Below, in pieces: positions 50,730-59,950 of a DNA stretch of 64,000 nucleotides; within the stretch, counting starts at the first letter, position 1, and every line of letters begins with the position of its first letter. The translations under genes and the position numbers were made by a program. Origin of the DNA: Tropicibacter sp. Alg240-R139 (GTDB taxonomy: Bacteria > Pseudomonadota > Alphaproteobacteria > Rhodobacterales > Rhodobacteraceae). The stretch is taken from the NCBI RefSeq assembly GCF_900537075.1, contig NZ_UNRA01000007.1:99827-163826 (forward strand), given 5' to 3'. The notes beneath the pieces were generated by a model. That model ran no database searches and had not been told where the DNA came from. It worked only from the letters and a program-made list of their open reading frames with translations.

Positions 50730-51995
50730 TTAGCCCAACATGTCGGCCGTGATACCCGAGTACCAGCCCTCGGATTCCTGATACGTCGCCTTGCGCACGT
50801 CTGCGCTTTCACCCGTTTGCGAGATGAAGCCGTCAACCTTGGCGATCTTGTCCGGTGTCGCCTCGTATGTCGCGCCCACCTTGACCCCATCATCGGCGGC
50901 AATCAGCGACCAGCACGTGTTCGAGAATTTGGCAGGGAAGACTTTGGAACCCGTAAGGGCACCTCGAACAGCGTTGGCGCAGACCTTGGCCTGGCTGTTG
51001 GCCGAAAAGCCCGATTTCGGCATATCACCCTGTTGCGAGGCATCACCCAGTACATAGACATCCGGATCGACATTGGTGGACATATTGGCGGCATTCACTG
51101 GCGCCCAGTTACCGTCGGTGACACCCGCGATATCCGCGATGCGGCCCGCCTTCATCGCCGGGATGACATTGCAGACGTCGACCTTGGTTTCCTCTCCATC
51201 AATTGTGACGGTCATGGCACTGGCATCGACGCTGACATTGCCGCCGCCAAAGTCCTCCCCGATCCAATCGACCATCCCCTCGTAGTGGTTGGCCCAACCT
51301 TCCTGGAACAGCGCCATCTTCGAGAACTTAGGCTTGGGGTCAGCCACAATGATCTTGGCCGTGGGATTGTTGTTTTTCAGGTAATTGGCAACCATCGAAA
51401 TCCGCTCGTACGGTCCAGGCGGGCAGCGATATGGGTTCGGGGGGGCGACCATGGCAAACACGCCGCCCTCTGGCATCGCCATCAGCTGCGCCTTAAGCAA
51501 TTCAGTCTGCGATCCGGCCTTATAGGCGTGCGGCATCGCGTTTTGGGTGGTGATGTCCCAGCCGGGCACAGACATGTCGACGAAATCGATACCGGGACTG
51601 AGGATCAGCTTGTCGTATTTAATCTGTGCGCCACCGGCGAGTGTCACCGTCTTGGTGTCGCGGTCCACGCCCACGGCCCAATCGTGCACGACGTTCACGC
51701 CACTGGCCGCCAGGCCACCATAGCTGTGGCCCAGATCACTCATCTGTTTGAAGCCACCCAGATAGAGGTTCGAGAAGAAGCAGGTGTAATAGGTGCGCGT
51801 CGGTTCGATCAGGGTGACATCGACCGCGCCTTTGCTGTCTTTGGCGATATAACGGGCGGCAGTTGCACCGCCGGCGCCACCACCGATTACAACAACACGA
51901 GGTTTGCCGTGACCATCTGCCAAGACCATGGGCGCGGCCAAAGCTGCCGAGGCGACAGCAGTCGCCCCCAAAAACATGCGTCTGTTCAGTGTCAT
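50730..51995 (-). CDS. soxF: Flavocytochrome c sulfide dehydrogenase flavoprotein SoxF
   Basis: FAD subunit that oxidises sulfide and partners with cytochrome SoxE. The 421-residue protein has a twin-arginine signal (NRRMFLGATAVASAALAAPMV) and the FAD motif VVVIGGGAGGATAARYIA. Redox-active Cys residues lie in YTCFFSNLYLGG and PYRCPPGPYERI; the FCSD C-terminal domain begins around NTCWSLIAADDGV. GGAGGAGA precedes the ATG at 51995, which I prefer to a longer frame. Confidence 0.93.
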   Translation of the reverse strand: MTLNRRMFLGATAVASAALAAPMVLADGHGKPRVVVIGGGAGGATAARYIAKDSKGAVDVTLIEPTRTYYTCFFSNLYLGGFKQMSDLGHSYGGLAASGVNVVHDWAVGVDRDTKTVTLAGGAQIKYDKLILSPGIDFVDMSVPGWDITTQNAMPHAYKAGSQTELLKAQLMAMPEGGVFAMVAPPNPYRCPPGPYERISMVANYLKNNNPTAKIIVADPKPKFSKMALFQEGWANHYEGMVDWIGEDFGGGNVSVDASAMTVTIDGEETKVDVCNVIPAMKAGRIADIAGVTDGNWAPVNAANMSTNVDPDVYVLGDASQQGDMPKSGFSANSQAKVCANAVRGALTGSKVFPAKFSNTCWSLIAADDGVKVGATYEATPDKIAKVDGFISQTGESADVRKATYQESEGWYSGITADMLG

Positions 51996-52020
51996 TTCGC
52001 GTTCTCCTCCCACTGGAACC

Positions 52021-52728
52021 TCAGTTGTCGAGGTTCTTGAAGTATGCCGCCAAGGCGGCGATCTCTTCGTTGCTCAACCGCCCTGCCATCATCTGCATGA
52101 CCGGGTGCTGGCGTTGTTTGTTCTTGTAGGCATGCATGGCGAGGACAAAATCCTCTTCTGGCCAATAGACGATGGACGGGATGCCATCGTCGCCCCCGCT
52201 GGCCTGATGGCATGTCGTGCATTCGCTGCTCAGATACTCGCCATATTCGGGGTCGCCTTGAAGGGCCAGTATGGCGGGGTCTATATCGTGATTGGTCGGC
52301 GTCGCGGTCGGGTCGGCCTCGGGGATGTTGGCCGGGTCGTCCGAAAAATCGCGCAAATAGGCAATCACGTTTCGACGGTCGGTTTCATCTTTGAGCCCTC
52401 GAAAGCTCATCCGGGTTCCAGAAGCATAAGAGCGCGGGTTCTCCAGAAATGCGTTCAGCGTCTCGGCATGCCATTCCAAGCCGCTGGCACCGGCGCGCTG
52501 AAAACTCTTGGAATACTTGAAATCCTCCATCCCCGCAGCCGCACGACCAAAGAGATCATTCAAATGCGGACCGATTCTGTGTGTCGCCCCCGCCCCGACC
52601 TGATGGCACCCTTTGCATTGGGAATAAACCTTGGCGCCGGCCCTTGGGTCGCCGAATTCATCGGCTGTGGCGGATGCCCCAAGCAGGACCGCCACACCCA
52701 TTGAAAGGAACCGAGAAAACCGCGTCAT
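52021..52728 (-). CDS. soxE: Diheme cytochrome c SoxE
   Basis: Periplasmic cytochrome of 235 residues. The signal peptide ends near Ala-Thr-Ala at residue 22. Heme motifs are CKGCH (38-42) and CTTCH (170-174), with Met ligands likely in GTRMSFRGL and HPVMQMMAG. It transfers electrons from SoxF. The first domain resembles the C-terminal domain of SoxD (HLNDLFGR, MSFRGLKDE), a sign of common origin. It follows soxD by three bases. Confidence 0.9.
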   Translation of the reverse strand: MTRFSRFLSMGVAVLLGASATADEFGDPRAGAKVYSQCKGCHQVGAGATHRIGPHLNDLFGRAAAGMEDFKYSKSFQRAGASGLEWHAETLNAFLENPRSYASGTRMSFRGLKDETDRRNVIAYLRDFSDDPANIPEADPTATPTNHDIDPAILALQGDPEYGEYLSSECTTCHQASGGDDGIPSIVYWPEEDFVLAMHAYKNKQRQHPVMQMMAGRLSNEEIAALAAYFKNLDN

Positions 52729-52731
52729 CTA

Positions 52732-54036
52732 TCAGTTCCCGAACGCCGCCAAATAGGCGTTGATTGCCTCTATGTCGCCGCCCTTTTTCAAACCCGAGAA
52801 CGACATCTTGGTGCCCTTCATGTAAGCTTTGGGCTTGGCCAAGAACTCAGCCAGCGATGCTTCATCCCAGACGCGGCCCTCATCCAGGGCCGTTTTGAAG
52901 GTGTTGGAATACTTGAACCCATCCACCGAACCAAAGGTGCGCCCGAACAGGTCATTCAGATGCGGGCCGGTTTTGTTCTTGGCACCCTCCCCGACCTGAT
53001 GGCAGGCCTTGCACTTTTTGAAGACCTTTTTGCCAGCGGCGATCATGGCTTCCCCATCGTCGACCTGTTCCGTTTCAAGCGCTGGCTCTACAGCAGCTTT
53101 AACCGGTTTCGGCGTAGCCTCGCGGATAAAGGACGGGCCAGCCGCCGAGAAGCTTGGCAGGCCTTCGACCTTAGCCGGATTCATCATAGAGTTGGTGCCA
53201 CCCTCAGCCGGGGTTTCTACCAGAAAGACAGAGCGCATGGTGATCTCAACGGCATCCTTGCAATTTTCCATGCACGGCTCGGCCCGCCAGGCTGCGTATT
53301 CCAACTCGGGCCGGTCGTCGATGACAAAGCCATACTTGTTGTGCATTTCAAAGGAACCCAGGTTTTCGTGGGTCAGCTCGAACTCGTCATCAATCAAGTC
53401 ATTCGAATACAGAATGTAGGCAACGATGGCATAGGTTTCATCCGGGGTCAGTGTTCCGGCCTCGCCAAAGGGCATCGAACGGTAAACGTAATCATAGACC
53501 GTTGACAGGTGCGGCCAATATGAGCCCACGGTCTTGACCGGGTCTTTGTCCGCCAGCGTGTCAAACCCGCCCGACAAAACCGGCCAATTGTCCACACCTT
53601 CGGCGAAATCACCGTGGCAAGAGGCGCATTTGTCTGCAAAAACCTCTTCGCCGACAAAGGCGTTTCCGGCCCCCTCGGGCAGGCCCCGCCCATCGGGCAG
53701 AACGTCGACGTCCCAGGCGGCGATCTCTTCGGTCATGGCCACGCGGCCCAGGCCATAGGTGCCTTCCATTTGGGGCGCAGGGGCGGTCAGGTTTGTGCCC
53801 TTGGCCCCCTGTTCCTGCGCCTCGGCCACGGCGAGTTCCAGCGCCGTGACGCGCTCGGCTGCAGCCTTTGCCTGATCGCTGGCGGATGACATACGCGCCT
53901 CGGCCTTTTCCACGCGATCTTCGAGCAGTGCGAAGGTATCCGCGCCATAGTTGCGAGACGAAAACCCATAGGCCACCCCAAGCATCAGGGCGATCCCGCC
54001 GATTGCGGGGAGCACAAGGTTAGGAGACTTCGACAT
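52732..54036 (-). CDS. soxD: Diheme cytochrome c SoxD of sulfane dehydrogenase
   Basis: Partner of SoxC in Sox(CD)2, 434 residues. A hydrophobic N-terminal segment (LVLPAIGGIALMLGVAYGF) is followed by a predicted coiled coil at about 36-80, then a heme domain with CASCH (137-141), a linker rich in Ala, Pro, Val and Glu, and a C-terminal heme domain with CKACHQVGEG and GTKMSFSGLKK. It overlaps soxC by 17 bases in another frame. The N-terminal anchor with coiled coil may hold the complex at the membrane. Confidence 0.93.
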   Translation of the reverse strand: MSKSPNLVLPAIGGIALMLGVAYGFSSRNYGADTFALLEDRVEKAEARMSSASDQAKAAAERVTALELAVAEAQEQGAKGTNLTAPAPQMEGTYGLGRVAMTEEIAAWDVDVLPDGRGLPEGAGNAFVGEEVFADKCASCHGDFAEGVDNWPVLSGGFDTLADKDPVKTVGSYWPHLSTVYDYVYRSMPFGEAGTLTPDETYAIVAYILYSNDLIDDEFELTHENLGSFEMHNKYGFVIDDRPELEYAAWRAEPCMENCKDAVEITMRSVFLVETPAEGGTNSMMNPAKVEGLPSFSAAGPSFIREATPKPVKAAVEPALETEQVDDGEAMIAAGKKVFKKCKACHQVGEGAKNKTGPHLNDLFGRTFGSVDGFKYSNTFKTALDEGRVWDEASLAEFLAKPKAYMKGTKMSFSGLKKGGDIEAINAYLAAFGN

Positions 54037-55294
54037 TCTCGGCGATCCCTTCTGCGTTCACGTACCAGGTCTGGATACAGTTGTTGTGGTAGACGGAGTT
54101 TTCCCCGCGCTGTTCGCGCAGTTGGTCCTTGGTCGGCTGGACATATCCGGTTTCATCCATCGCACGCGATTGCAGCAGCATCGGCGCGCCGTCCCAAACG
54201 GTGTCCAGATAAAAGCGGGCCAGCGCCTTGGTGTCGCCCTGCTTACCCAAGCGCGCGGTTTCCCAAGTGATGCCGCCATCCTTGGACACATCAACACGGG
54301 TGATCTGCCCGTGGCCTGACCACGCCAGACCGGATATGACCATCGGCCCATTTCCATGGGTGATCGGCATCTGCGGGCTGGGTGAGGTGATGACTGATTT
54401 GGCATCCATCACCCATGTCCATTTGCGCGCAGTACCGTCGGCGTACACATCGGTGTATTTGGAGGTCTCTTCGCGGCTTTCGACGGCAGCATCGGTCACT
54501 TCGATCCGGCGCAGCCATTTGACCCACATGTTGCCTTCCCAACCGGGAACGACCAGGCGCACGGGGTATCCGTGCTCCATCCGCAGCGCCTCGCCATTGG
54601 CCTTGAAGGCCACCAGAACATCATCCAGCGCCTTTTCCATCGGGATCGAACGCCCGTTCGACGAGGCATCAGCCCCCTCGACATAGACCCACTTGTCCTC
54701 GAAATCTCTGGTCGCACCCAAGCCCGCTTCGTTCAACAGCGTGCGCAGCGGGACGCCGGTGTATTCCATGTTGTGGATCATGCCGTGAGTGAACTGCACA
54801 CCGTTCAGCTGAGCACCTGCCCACTCCATGCCGGTGTTCGCGGCGCATTCGCAGAAATAGACGTGGTTTTCGCGCGGAAGGCGCTCCAGATCCTCATACG
54901 TGAACACCAAGGGCCGGTCGACTAGCCCGTTGATCATCAAGCGATAGTCGCCCTTGGTCAGCTCGATGGCGCCGGAATGGTGCCGTTCGAACGCACAGCC
55001 CTGCGGCGTGATCGTGCCATCCAGCGCGTGAATGGGGGTAAAGTTGATCGACGAAATGGGCGAGGCGGTCAGCCATTCCACATTGCGCCGGATCACGTCA
55101 GCCTCGAACCGGATCGGCAGGCCATAGGGGGTTTCGTCCACGCCCGCGCCTGTGATCGAGGCCCAATCCTGCAATTCGGTGATCAGCGGGTCCGGGGTAC
55201 CAGCAGCCGCCGCACCAGCGACCGAGCCCACCGCCGCTGCTGCCGTGCCTTTCAGAAAGGCGCGGCGAGAGGTTGGTTTCACGGATTCATCCAT
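54020..55294 (-). CDS. soxC: Molybdenum sulfane dehydrogenase subunit SoxC
   Basis: Molybdopterin enzyme of the sulfite-oxidase fold, 424 residues. It has a twin-arginine signal (TSRRAFLKGTAAAAVGSVAG). The molybdenum-binding Cys is Cys150 in YFCECAANTG; MEHGYPVRLVVPGWEGNMWVKWL is the conserved core, and the dimer domain follows. With SoxD it removes six electrons from the sulfane sulfur carried by SoxYZ, which indicates complete oxidation of thiosulfate to sulfate without stored sulfur. Confidence 0.95.
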   Translation of the reverse strand: MDESVKPTSRRAFLKGTAAAAVGSVAGAAAAGTPDPLITELQDWASITGAGVDETPYGLPIRFEADVIRRNVEWLTASPISSINFTPIHALDGTITPQGCAFERHHSGAIELTKGDYRLMINGLVDRPLVFTYEDLERLPRENHVYFCECAANTGMEWAGAQLNGVQFTHGMIHNMEYTGVPLRTLLNEAGLGATRDFEDKWVYVEGADASSNGRSIPMEKALDDVLVAFKANGEALRMEHGYPVRLVVPGWEGNMWVKWLRRIEVTDAAVESREETSKYTDVYADGTARKWTWVMDAKSVITSPSPQMPITHGNGPMVISGLAWSGHGQITRVDVSKDGGITWETARLGKQGDTKALARFYLDTVWDGAPMLLQSRAMDETGYVQPTKDQLREQRGENSVYHNNCIQTWYVNAEGIAENVEVS

Positions 55295-55312
55295 CTCTCA
55301 TCGTCTCCATCG

Positions 55313-57010
55313 TCAAACGCCGATCACTTCGACGCTGTTGTTGTCTTCGACCCGGACGGTGCCCAGCTTGCGCACGTGGTTTTCCACCACATCCCATATC
55401 TTCGGCCCTTCGGTGCCTTCATTGACCGAGGCCCAGCCAGCCACGACGTAAGACCGTGCCGGATCAATTGGTTCGCCGGTTTTCAGCAAGGTCATGTTGG
55501 AAATGCGCGAACCTTGCGGCTGGCCCACATCCACGCGGTAGCCCAGGCCACCGGTGCGCACCATGTCACCGCCCTGCTGGTAATAGGGGTCGGGGTTGAA
55601 AATGTTGTCGGCCACGTCTTCAAGCACGACTTTCAGGAATTCGCCTGTCATTTCCGTGCGGTACGCCTCTCCATAACTCATCGAAGTAACGCTCCAAATG
55701 TGCTCGCGCGTGATGTCCTGACCGGGCACCAGCGACGGCCCCCAGCGCACGCCGGGGCTGAGTGCGATTTCGGCCTCACGCTCGGACAGCAGCGCGTCAC
55801 AGATCAAGTCATCCCAGGTGCCGTTGAAATTGCCGCGACGGTACAGCAGGCTGTCGGTCTGGCCGATCACCTCGGTCATCTGATCCAGATAGGGCGCACG
55901 CTGCTCGTCGATCAGAGCGGTCATGTCCGCGTCCGGCGTGATCACGTCCGAGAAGATCGGGATCAGCTTGTGGCGATAACCCATCATCCGGCCATCGCGA
56001 ACATCGAGATCGACCCGCGACACGAACTTGCCGTTCGACCCTGACGGCACGATGATCGTATTCCGAACCACCGCCGGTTCCGGCAGCGCATCATGTGTGT
56101 GACCCGACAGGATGACATCAATGCCCGGAACAACACTTGCCATCTGCTTGTCGACGTCAAAGCCATTGTGGCTGAGAACAACAACACAATCGGCGCCCTT
56201 GGAACGCACTTCTGCGACCATCGCAGCCATGTTCTCGTCCCGGATGCCGAAAGAGTATTCCGGAAACATCCAACCCGGGTTCGCGATCGGCATATAGGGG
56301 AAAGCCTGACCAATGACGGCGATCTTGGATCCGCCGCGCTCAAAGATCTTGTAGGGTGGGAACAGGTCTGTGGGTTCGTCCCATTCGGCGTCAAAGATGT
56401 TCTGACCCAGGGCGGCAAACGGCAGGCTTTCGACCAATTCGTTGACCCGATCCGATCCCAGCGTGAATTCCCAGTGGAAGGTCATGGCATCGGGATTCAG
56501 GGCGTTCATGACATTGACCATGTCCTGCCCTTGGGTGTGATAACAGGTGTAGGAGCCGTGCCAGGTGTCACCACCGTCCAGCAGAATGGCGTCGGGTCGA
56601 TCCGCGCGGATCGCCTTGACCACCGTAGACACTCGATCCAACCCACCAACGCGGCCATACATGTCCGCCAGCGCCGAAAAGTCGCCAGAGCTGAGAGCAT
56701 AGTGGCTAGGCGAGCCATCCGCGATGCCATAGAGCTTGCGGAAATCGGCACCCGTCACATGGGGCACAGCACCTTTGTTGCCGCCAACGCCCAGGTTGAC
56801 CGAGGGTTCGCGGAAATAGATCGGCTTGAGCTGCGCGTGAATGTCGGTGATGTGGATAAGAGAGACATTCCCGAAGGTGTCAAACTCTAGCAATTGATCC
56901 TGGGTCAAACGCTGCTGTGCCGCCAACCTGGCCCAGTTGCCAAAACCCGAAGCCCCGACAATGGCTGAAGCCGCCATGCCAACCTGAAGGAAATCCCGCC
57001 GCGAAATCAT
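55313..57010 (-). CDS. soxB: Thiosulfohydrolase SoxB
   Basis: Releases sulfate from the S-thiosulfonate on SoxY; dimanganese enzyme of 565 residues. It has a twin-arginine signal (SRRDFLQVGMAASAIVGASGF). Metallophosphoesterase motifs are LIHITDIHAQLKPIYFREPS, LDGGDTWHGSYT, VVLSHNGFDVD and ILSGHTHDALPEP; the 5'-nucleotidase C-terminal domain follows. The ATG at 57010 is used; GAGG lies five bases before it, and a GTG two codons upstream lies inside that signal. Confidence 0.96.
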   Translation of the reverse strand: MISRRDFLQVGMAASAIVGASGFGNWARLAAQQRLTQDQLLEFDTFGNVSLIHITDIHAQLKPIYFREPSVNLGVGGNKGAVPHVTGADFRKLYGIADGSPSHYALSSGDFSALADMYGRVGGLDRVSTVVKAIRADRPDAILLDGGDTWHGSYTCYHTQGQDMVNVMNALNPDAMTFHWEFTLGSDRVNELVESLPFAALGQNIFDAEWDEPTDLFPPYKIFERGGSKIAVIGQAFPYMPIANPGWMFPEYSFGIRDENMAAMVAEVRSKGADCVVVLSHNGFDVDKQMASVVPGIDVILSGHTHDALPEPAVVRNTIIVPSGSNGKFVSRVDLDVRDGRMMGYRHKLIPIFSDVITPDADMTALIDEQRAPYLDQMTEVIGQTDSLLYRRGNFNGTWDDLICDALLSEREAEIALSPGVRWGPSLVPGQDITREHIWSVTSMSYGEAYRTEMTGEFLKVVLEDVADNIFNPDPYYQQGGDMVRTGGLGYRVDVGQPQGSRISNMTLLKTGEPIDPARSYVVAGWASVNEGTEGPKIWDVVENHVRKLGTVRVEDNNSVEVIGV

Positions 57011-57024
57011 GTGCACCTCTTTTC

Positions 57025-57046
57025 ATTCATATGCGCATGTATGAAT
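57025..57046. promoter_or_regulatory. Inverted repeat in the soxA-soxB gap
   Basis: ATTCATA (57025-57031) and TATGAAT (57040-57046) are perfect arms with an 8-base spacer that is itself partly symmetric (GCGC). It lies 15 bases before the soxB start. The arms share ATTC/GAAT with the proposed SoxR sites but are spaced more widely. It may be an internal operator or an RNA hairpin setting the soxA:soxB ratio. Confidence 0.45.
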
Positions 57047-57098
57047 TTAATATGTGGAAAAGAGCCCCGCACCGGTAAGGCGCGGGGCCACAGTCAGG

Positions 57099-57929
57099 TC
57101 AGTTACGCACCGACGGGGTTTCGACAGACAGGCCCTGCCCGCGCGATGCGAGGTACAATTCCAGTGCCTTGAATTCATCGCCTCCCTCTTTGAACGGAGT
57201 TGCACGGATGTTTTTCATGCAGCCCTTGAACCGTCCGTGGATCGAATTCAGCTTGGCGTTCTTCAGACGATAGGTCGGAAAGCCGTTGATCTGCCCCTGG
57301 CTCAGATGGTCCGCACGGATCATCATGCCATAGTTGTCTTCGTGACAGTTCGAACAGGCCATATCCAACTGGCCTACCCGGGTGTAATAGAGCTCTTTGC
57401 CCTTTTCCCAGAAGGGCGCCGCATCGCCATCGATGGCCACGTTCATCGGCATGCCGCGGGATTGCACCCCGATCAAACCGGTCATCGCAGTCATCTTGCC
57501 CTTGGACCATTTCCAAGGCTCGGCTTCCATCCGGTCGGTCCGGCATTCATTGATCAGATTTTCCATCGTGACCAACTCGCCGTCATCGACGCGAGGCAGC
57601 TGTGTGCGCAGACCTGCGAAATCCTCGATGTTCTCGTGACAGGACGAACAGGCTTTGCCAGCCGCGCCATCCACCTTGTCCCACAGGTCCATGCCCTGTT
57701 CGACAAAGACAAACGCGGGGTTGTCGAAATCGTCCATTTCCAACGCCTGCGTTTCCGCCGAACGGAAGCGCCAACCCGAATAGATCGTGTCGACGTTTTC
57801 CATATGCGCCGGTGCCGCGACCTCGGTCACGATGCTTTCACCTTCGATAGACAGCGAGTTGCTATCCTGTGCGCCAACGGCCGTTCCCAGCCCGATCAGC
57901 GCAAGTGTTGTCCACAGTGTATTGGTCAT
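57099..57929 (-). CDS. soxA: Diheme cytochrome c SoxA
   Basis: Catalytic subunit of SoxAX, which joins thiosulfate to SoxY; 276 residues. The signal peptide ends near Val-Gly-Ala (18-20). Two heme motifs, CSSCH (94-98) and CSNCH (192-196), show the two-heme form. Cys237 in RFKGCMKN is the conserved Cys that ligates the active heme and is seen as persulfide in known structures. Cys129 may pair in a disulfide. GGAGGGA precedes the ATG. Confidence 0.95.
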   Translation of the reverse strand: MTNTLWTTLALIGLGTAVGAQDSNSLSIEGESIVTEVAAPAHMENVDTIYSGWRFRSAETQALEMDDFDNPAFVFVEQGMDLWDKVDGAAGKACSSCHENIEDFAGLRTQLPRVDDGELVTMENLINECRTDRMEAEPWKWSKGKMTAMTGLIGVQSRGMPMNVAIDGDAAPFWEKGKELYYTRVGQLDMACSNCHEDNYGMMIRADHLSQGQINGFPTYRLKNAKLNSIHGRFKGCMKNIRATPFKEGGDEFKALELYLASRGQGLSVETPSVRN

Positions 57930-57965
57930 TCCCGTCCCTCCTCCCTGGCGAGATCGTCCATTTTC

Positions 57966-58295
57966 TTATTGGACTTTGATCTTCTTGCTTGTGTCGTAGA
58001 CAGAGCCGTCGTCGTCATACCAGGTGAACTTGAACTCACCGGATTCAGGCACGATTGCTTCGAACTGAAAGTAGGGATTGGTCGAGATCGCCGGTTCCAG
58101 CGTCACATCAATCACGTTTTCGCCGTTAAATTCAGCCGTGAAACGGTTGATGATCGAACGCGGAATGACGTTACCATCATCGTCCTTGCGCTGACCGCTT
58201 TCCATCTTGTGGCTGATTAGGGTCTTGATGGTGATCGCTTCACCAGCCGCCGCTGATTTGGGGACTTTGACGCGGGGTTTTACACCAGATGCCAT
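57966..58295 (-). CDS. soxZ: Sulfur-carrier complex subunit SoxZ
   Basis: Protein of 109 residues without signal peptide, exported with SoxY. It forms the beta-sandwich half of the SoxYZ carrier. PKSAAAGEAITIKTLISHKMESGQRKD and the C-terminal FKFTWYDDDGSVYDTSKKIKV are typical. It lies 23 bases after soxY. Confidence 0.96.
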   Translation of the reverse strand: MASGVKPRVKVPKSAAAGEAITIKTLISHKMESGQRKDDDGNVIPRSIINRFTAEFNGENVIDVTLEPAISTNPYFQFEAIVPESGEFKFTWYDDDGSVYDTSKKIKVQ

Positions 58296-58318
58296 GTTAT
58301 TTCTCCTCGTGTTCCGGG

Positions 58319-58741
58319 TCAGCCGCCGCAGCCGCCGATGGTTACCTTGACGTTGGCCGATGCCTTCTGGAACGAGCCGTCTTCCATCTTCGCGATCGCA
58401 ACAACGTTCTGCGTCGAGGCCAGACGAATGCGGGTCGATGCGCTGCGCGAAGCAGCCAAAGGACCAAAGTTGAAGGTCGCCACATTCGGAACCGGATTGC
58501 CGTCAGCAAACAGCGTGATCGCGACCGCGCCGGGTGCGTCTACTTCGATTGGAACGGTGTTGCCGTTTTCCGCGATTTCGGGCGCGGTGATGGTGATTGC
58601 ACCCTCGCCCAGATCCGCACCGCCAGTCAGCTTGCCGATTTCATCATCCGTCAGCGTGGCGAATGCAGGCAGGGACCCCATCGCCGTAGCCGCAGCACCG
58701 GCCGAGCTCAGGATCAGCAGATTGCGCCGAGTTAGTTTCAT
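58319..58741 (-). CDS. soxY: Sulfur-carrier protein SoxY
   Basis: Carries pathway intermediates on the Cys of the C-terminal GGCGG swinging arm; Cys138 of 140 residues. It has a twin-arginine signal (TRRNLLILSSAGAAATAMGSLPAFA). NGNTVPIEVDAPGAVAITLFADGNPVPNVATF is the conserved core. CTAGGAGA precedes the ATG. Together with SoxZ it cycles among SoxAX, SoxB and SoxCD in the periplasm. Confidence 0.97.
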   Translation of the reverse strand: MKLTRRNLLILSSAGAAATAMGSLPAFATLTDDEIGKLTGGADLGEGAITITAPEIAENGNTVPIEVDAPGAVAITLFADGNPVPNVATFNFGPLAASRSASTRIRLASTQNVVAIAKMEDGSFQKASANVKVTIGGCGG

Positions 58742-58765
58742 GAGTTTCTCCTAGGTTCGGGGGCG

Positions 58766-59221
58766 TCAGCTGTCTTTCAGCGTCAACAGGTAGGCGATGA
58801 TATCTTCGACCTGCTGCGCCGAAAGAATGCTTTGGCCTGCGAATTTATCGAGCGGGCGTTCATAGCCGCTGTCGATGTAAAAGGCGGGCATGATCGTGCC
58901 CTCAAAGACCATCTTGGAATTGGATACGATGCCGCGCAGTTCCGCCTCGGTCCAGCGTTCACCGACGCCGTCCATCATGGGGCCAACTTCACCGTGGAAC
59001 CCCTCTTCCGGCATGTCAGAGTTCGCGTGGCACGCCAAACAGTTGCCCTGTTTGCGATTGGCAAAGACCATTCGGCCGTTTACTGCGTCGCCGGCCTGTC
59101 CCGTCAACGAGGCGCTCACCACCCCGTCTTCATATACGACGTCCGCAGGCTTTACGTCACCGGCTGCAACCGCAGTCGCGCCAAAAGCGGTGCAAAGCGT
59201 CAAGATGAGTGCGCGTTTCAT
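58766..59221 (-). CDS. soxX: Monoheme cytochrome c SoxX
   Basis: Electron-accepting subunit of SoxAX, 151 residues. The signal peptide ends near Val-Ala-Ala (18-20). The heme motif is CLACH (61-65), with a likely Met ligand in GTIMPAFY. HANSDMPEEGFHGEVGPMMDGVGERW is the conserved stretch. It is the first structural gene after the soxW-soxX control region. Confidence 0.95.
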   Translation of the reverse strand: MKRALILTLCTAFGATAVAAGDVKPADVVYEDGVVSASLTGQAGDAVNGRMVFANRKQGNCLACHANSDMPEEGFHGEVGPMMDGVGERWTEAELRGIVSNSKMVFEGTIMPAFYIDSGYERPLDKFAGQSILSAQQVEDIIAYLLTLKDS

Positions 59222-59294
59222 ATGTCCTCCCTCAGACGATTCTTATCCGTCGTCTGTTGCACACTAGTGCACACCGAGGCGTCTTCGCAATATC

Positions 59295-59345
59295 AAATTC
59301 AACTACATGAATTTTTATATCTGTTCGCATTGGCAGAATATTCTG
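59295..59345. promoter_or_regulatory. SoxR-type operator region between soxW and soxX
   Basis: AAATTCA (59295-59301) and TGAATTT (59308-59314) are perfect 7-base arms with a 6-base spacer, that is, ATTC-N8-GAAT extended outwards. About 20 bases on, CAGAATATTCTG (59334-59345) is a perfect 12-base palindrome. In Paracoccus the ArsR-family SoxR is known to bind both the soxW-soxX and soxS-soxV gaps, which matches the layout here. The region is strikingly AT-rich. Confidence 0.6.
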
Positions 59346-59374
59346 AACATTTCTTTCGCGCCCGCAGAATGATC

Positions 59375-59932
59375 TCAGCCACCCTGCTCTTGCAGCTTGC
59401 GCGCGTGGTACTTCTGAAAAGCTTCGCTTTCTTCGTAACCTTTTTCAACCACCCAGTTCAGCATATTGAAGGTTGTGCCTTTGCCGAAGGCTCCGGGCAT
59501 GTTGGCCACTGCAGCCTGCGCGGCAGTGGCGGTGTCGGGCACCTCTTGCGGCAGGAAATAAATGTTAGGCGTGAACAAGGCACCCCAGCGTTTCACCATG
59601 TCCTTTTCCGGCAGCACTGTCCCGTCGAAGTCGGTCACTTCGACATCCCCGAACATGTTGATCTGCACCACAAAATAATTGGCGTCGATGTAGTCAGCAA
59701 TCTCTTCGACGACAAAGACTTCTTCGTGCATTTTCTTGCAATAGATGCACCCACGCTGCTCGATGATTAGCATCAAGCGCTTGCCTTCGGCGTTGGCCTC
59801 ATCCAGATCCTCGCGCAGGTCTTTGAAGGTGTCGCGCATCCAAGGGGCCTTGTGCAGGCCGTCGTCCCCCACTTCTGCCGCAAGTGGTGCAGCGATAAAT
59901 ACTGCCAAAGCTATTACAATCGCACGAAACAT
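59375..59932 (-). CDS. soxW: Periplasmic thioredoxin-like protein SoxW
   Basis: Thiol-disulfide protein of 185 residues with a signal peptide (FRAIVIALAVFIAAPLAAE) and the active CIYC (Cys62, Cys65) in EQRGCIYCKKMHEEVF. It receives electrons from the CcdA-like SoxV and keeps sox carrier thiols reduced. The cis-Pro is in LFTPNIYFL. The C-terminal KYHARKLQEQGG is typical of the SoxW group. It lies 18 bases after soxV. Confidence 0.92.
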   Translation of the reverse strand: MFRAIVIALAVFIAAPLAAEVGDDGLHKAPWMRDTFKDLREDLDEANAEGKRLMLIIEQRGCIYCKKMHEEVFVVEEIADYIDANYFVVQINMFGDVEVTDFDGTVLPEKDMVKRWGALFTPNIYFLPQEVPDTATAAQAAVANMPGAFGKGTTFNMLNWVVEKGYEESEAFQKYHARKLQEQGG

Positions 59933-59950
59933 GACTTTACTCCCGTTGGA

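Noticed and set aside
50604..52040. Open frame of 478 codons on the plus strand
   Set aside because: It mirrors soxF on the opposite strand and shows only low-complexity, His/Arg-rich translation.
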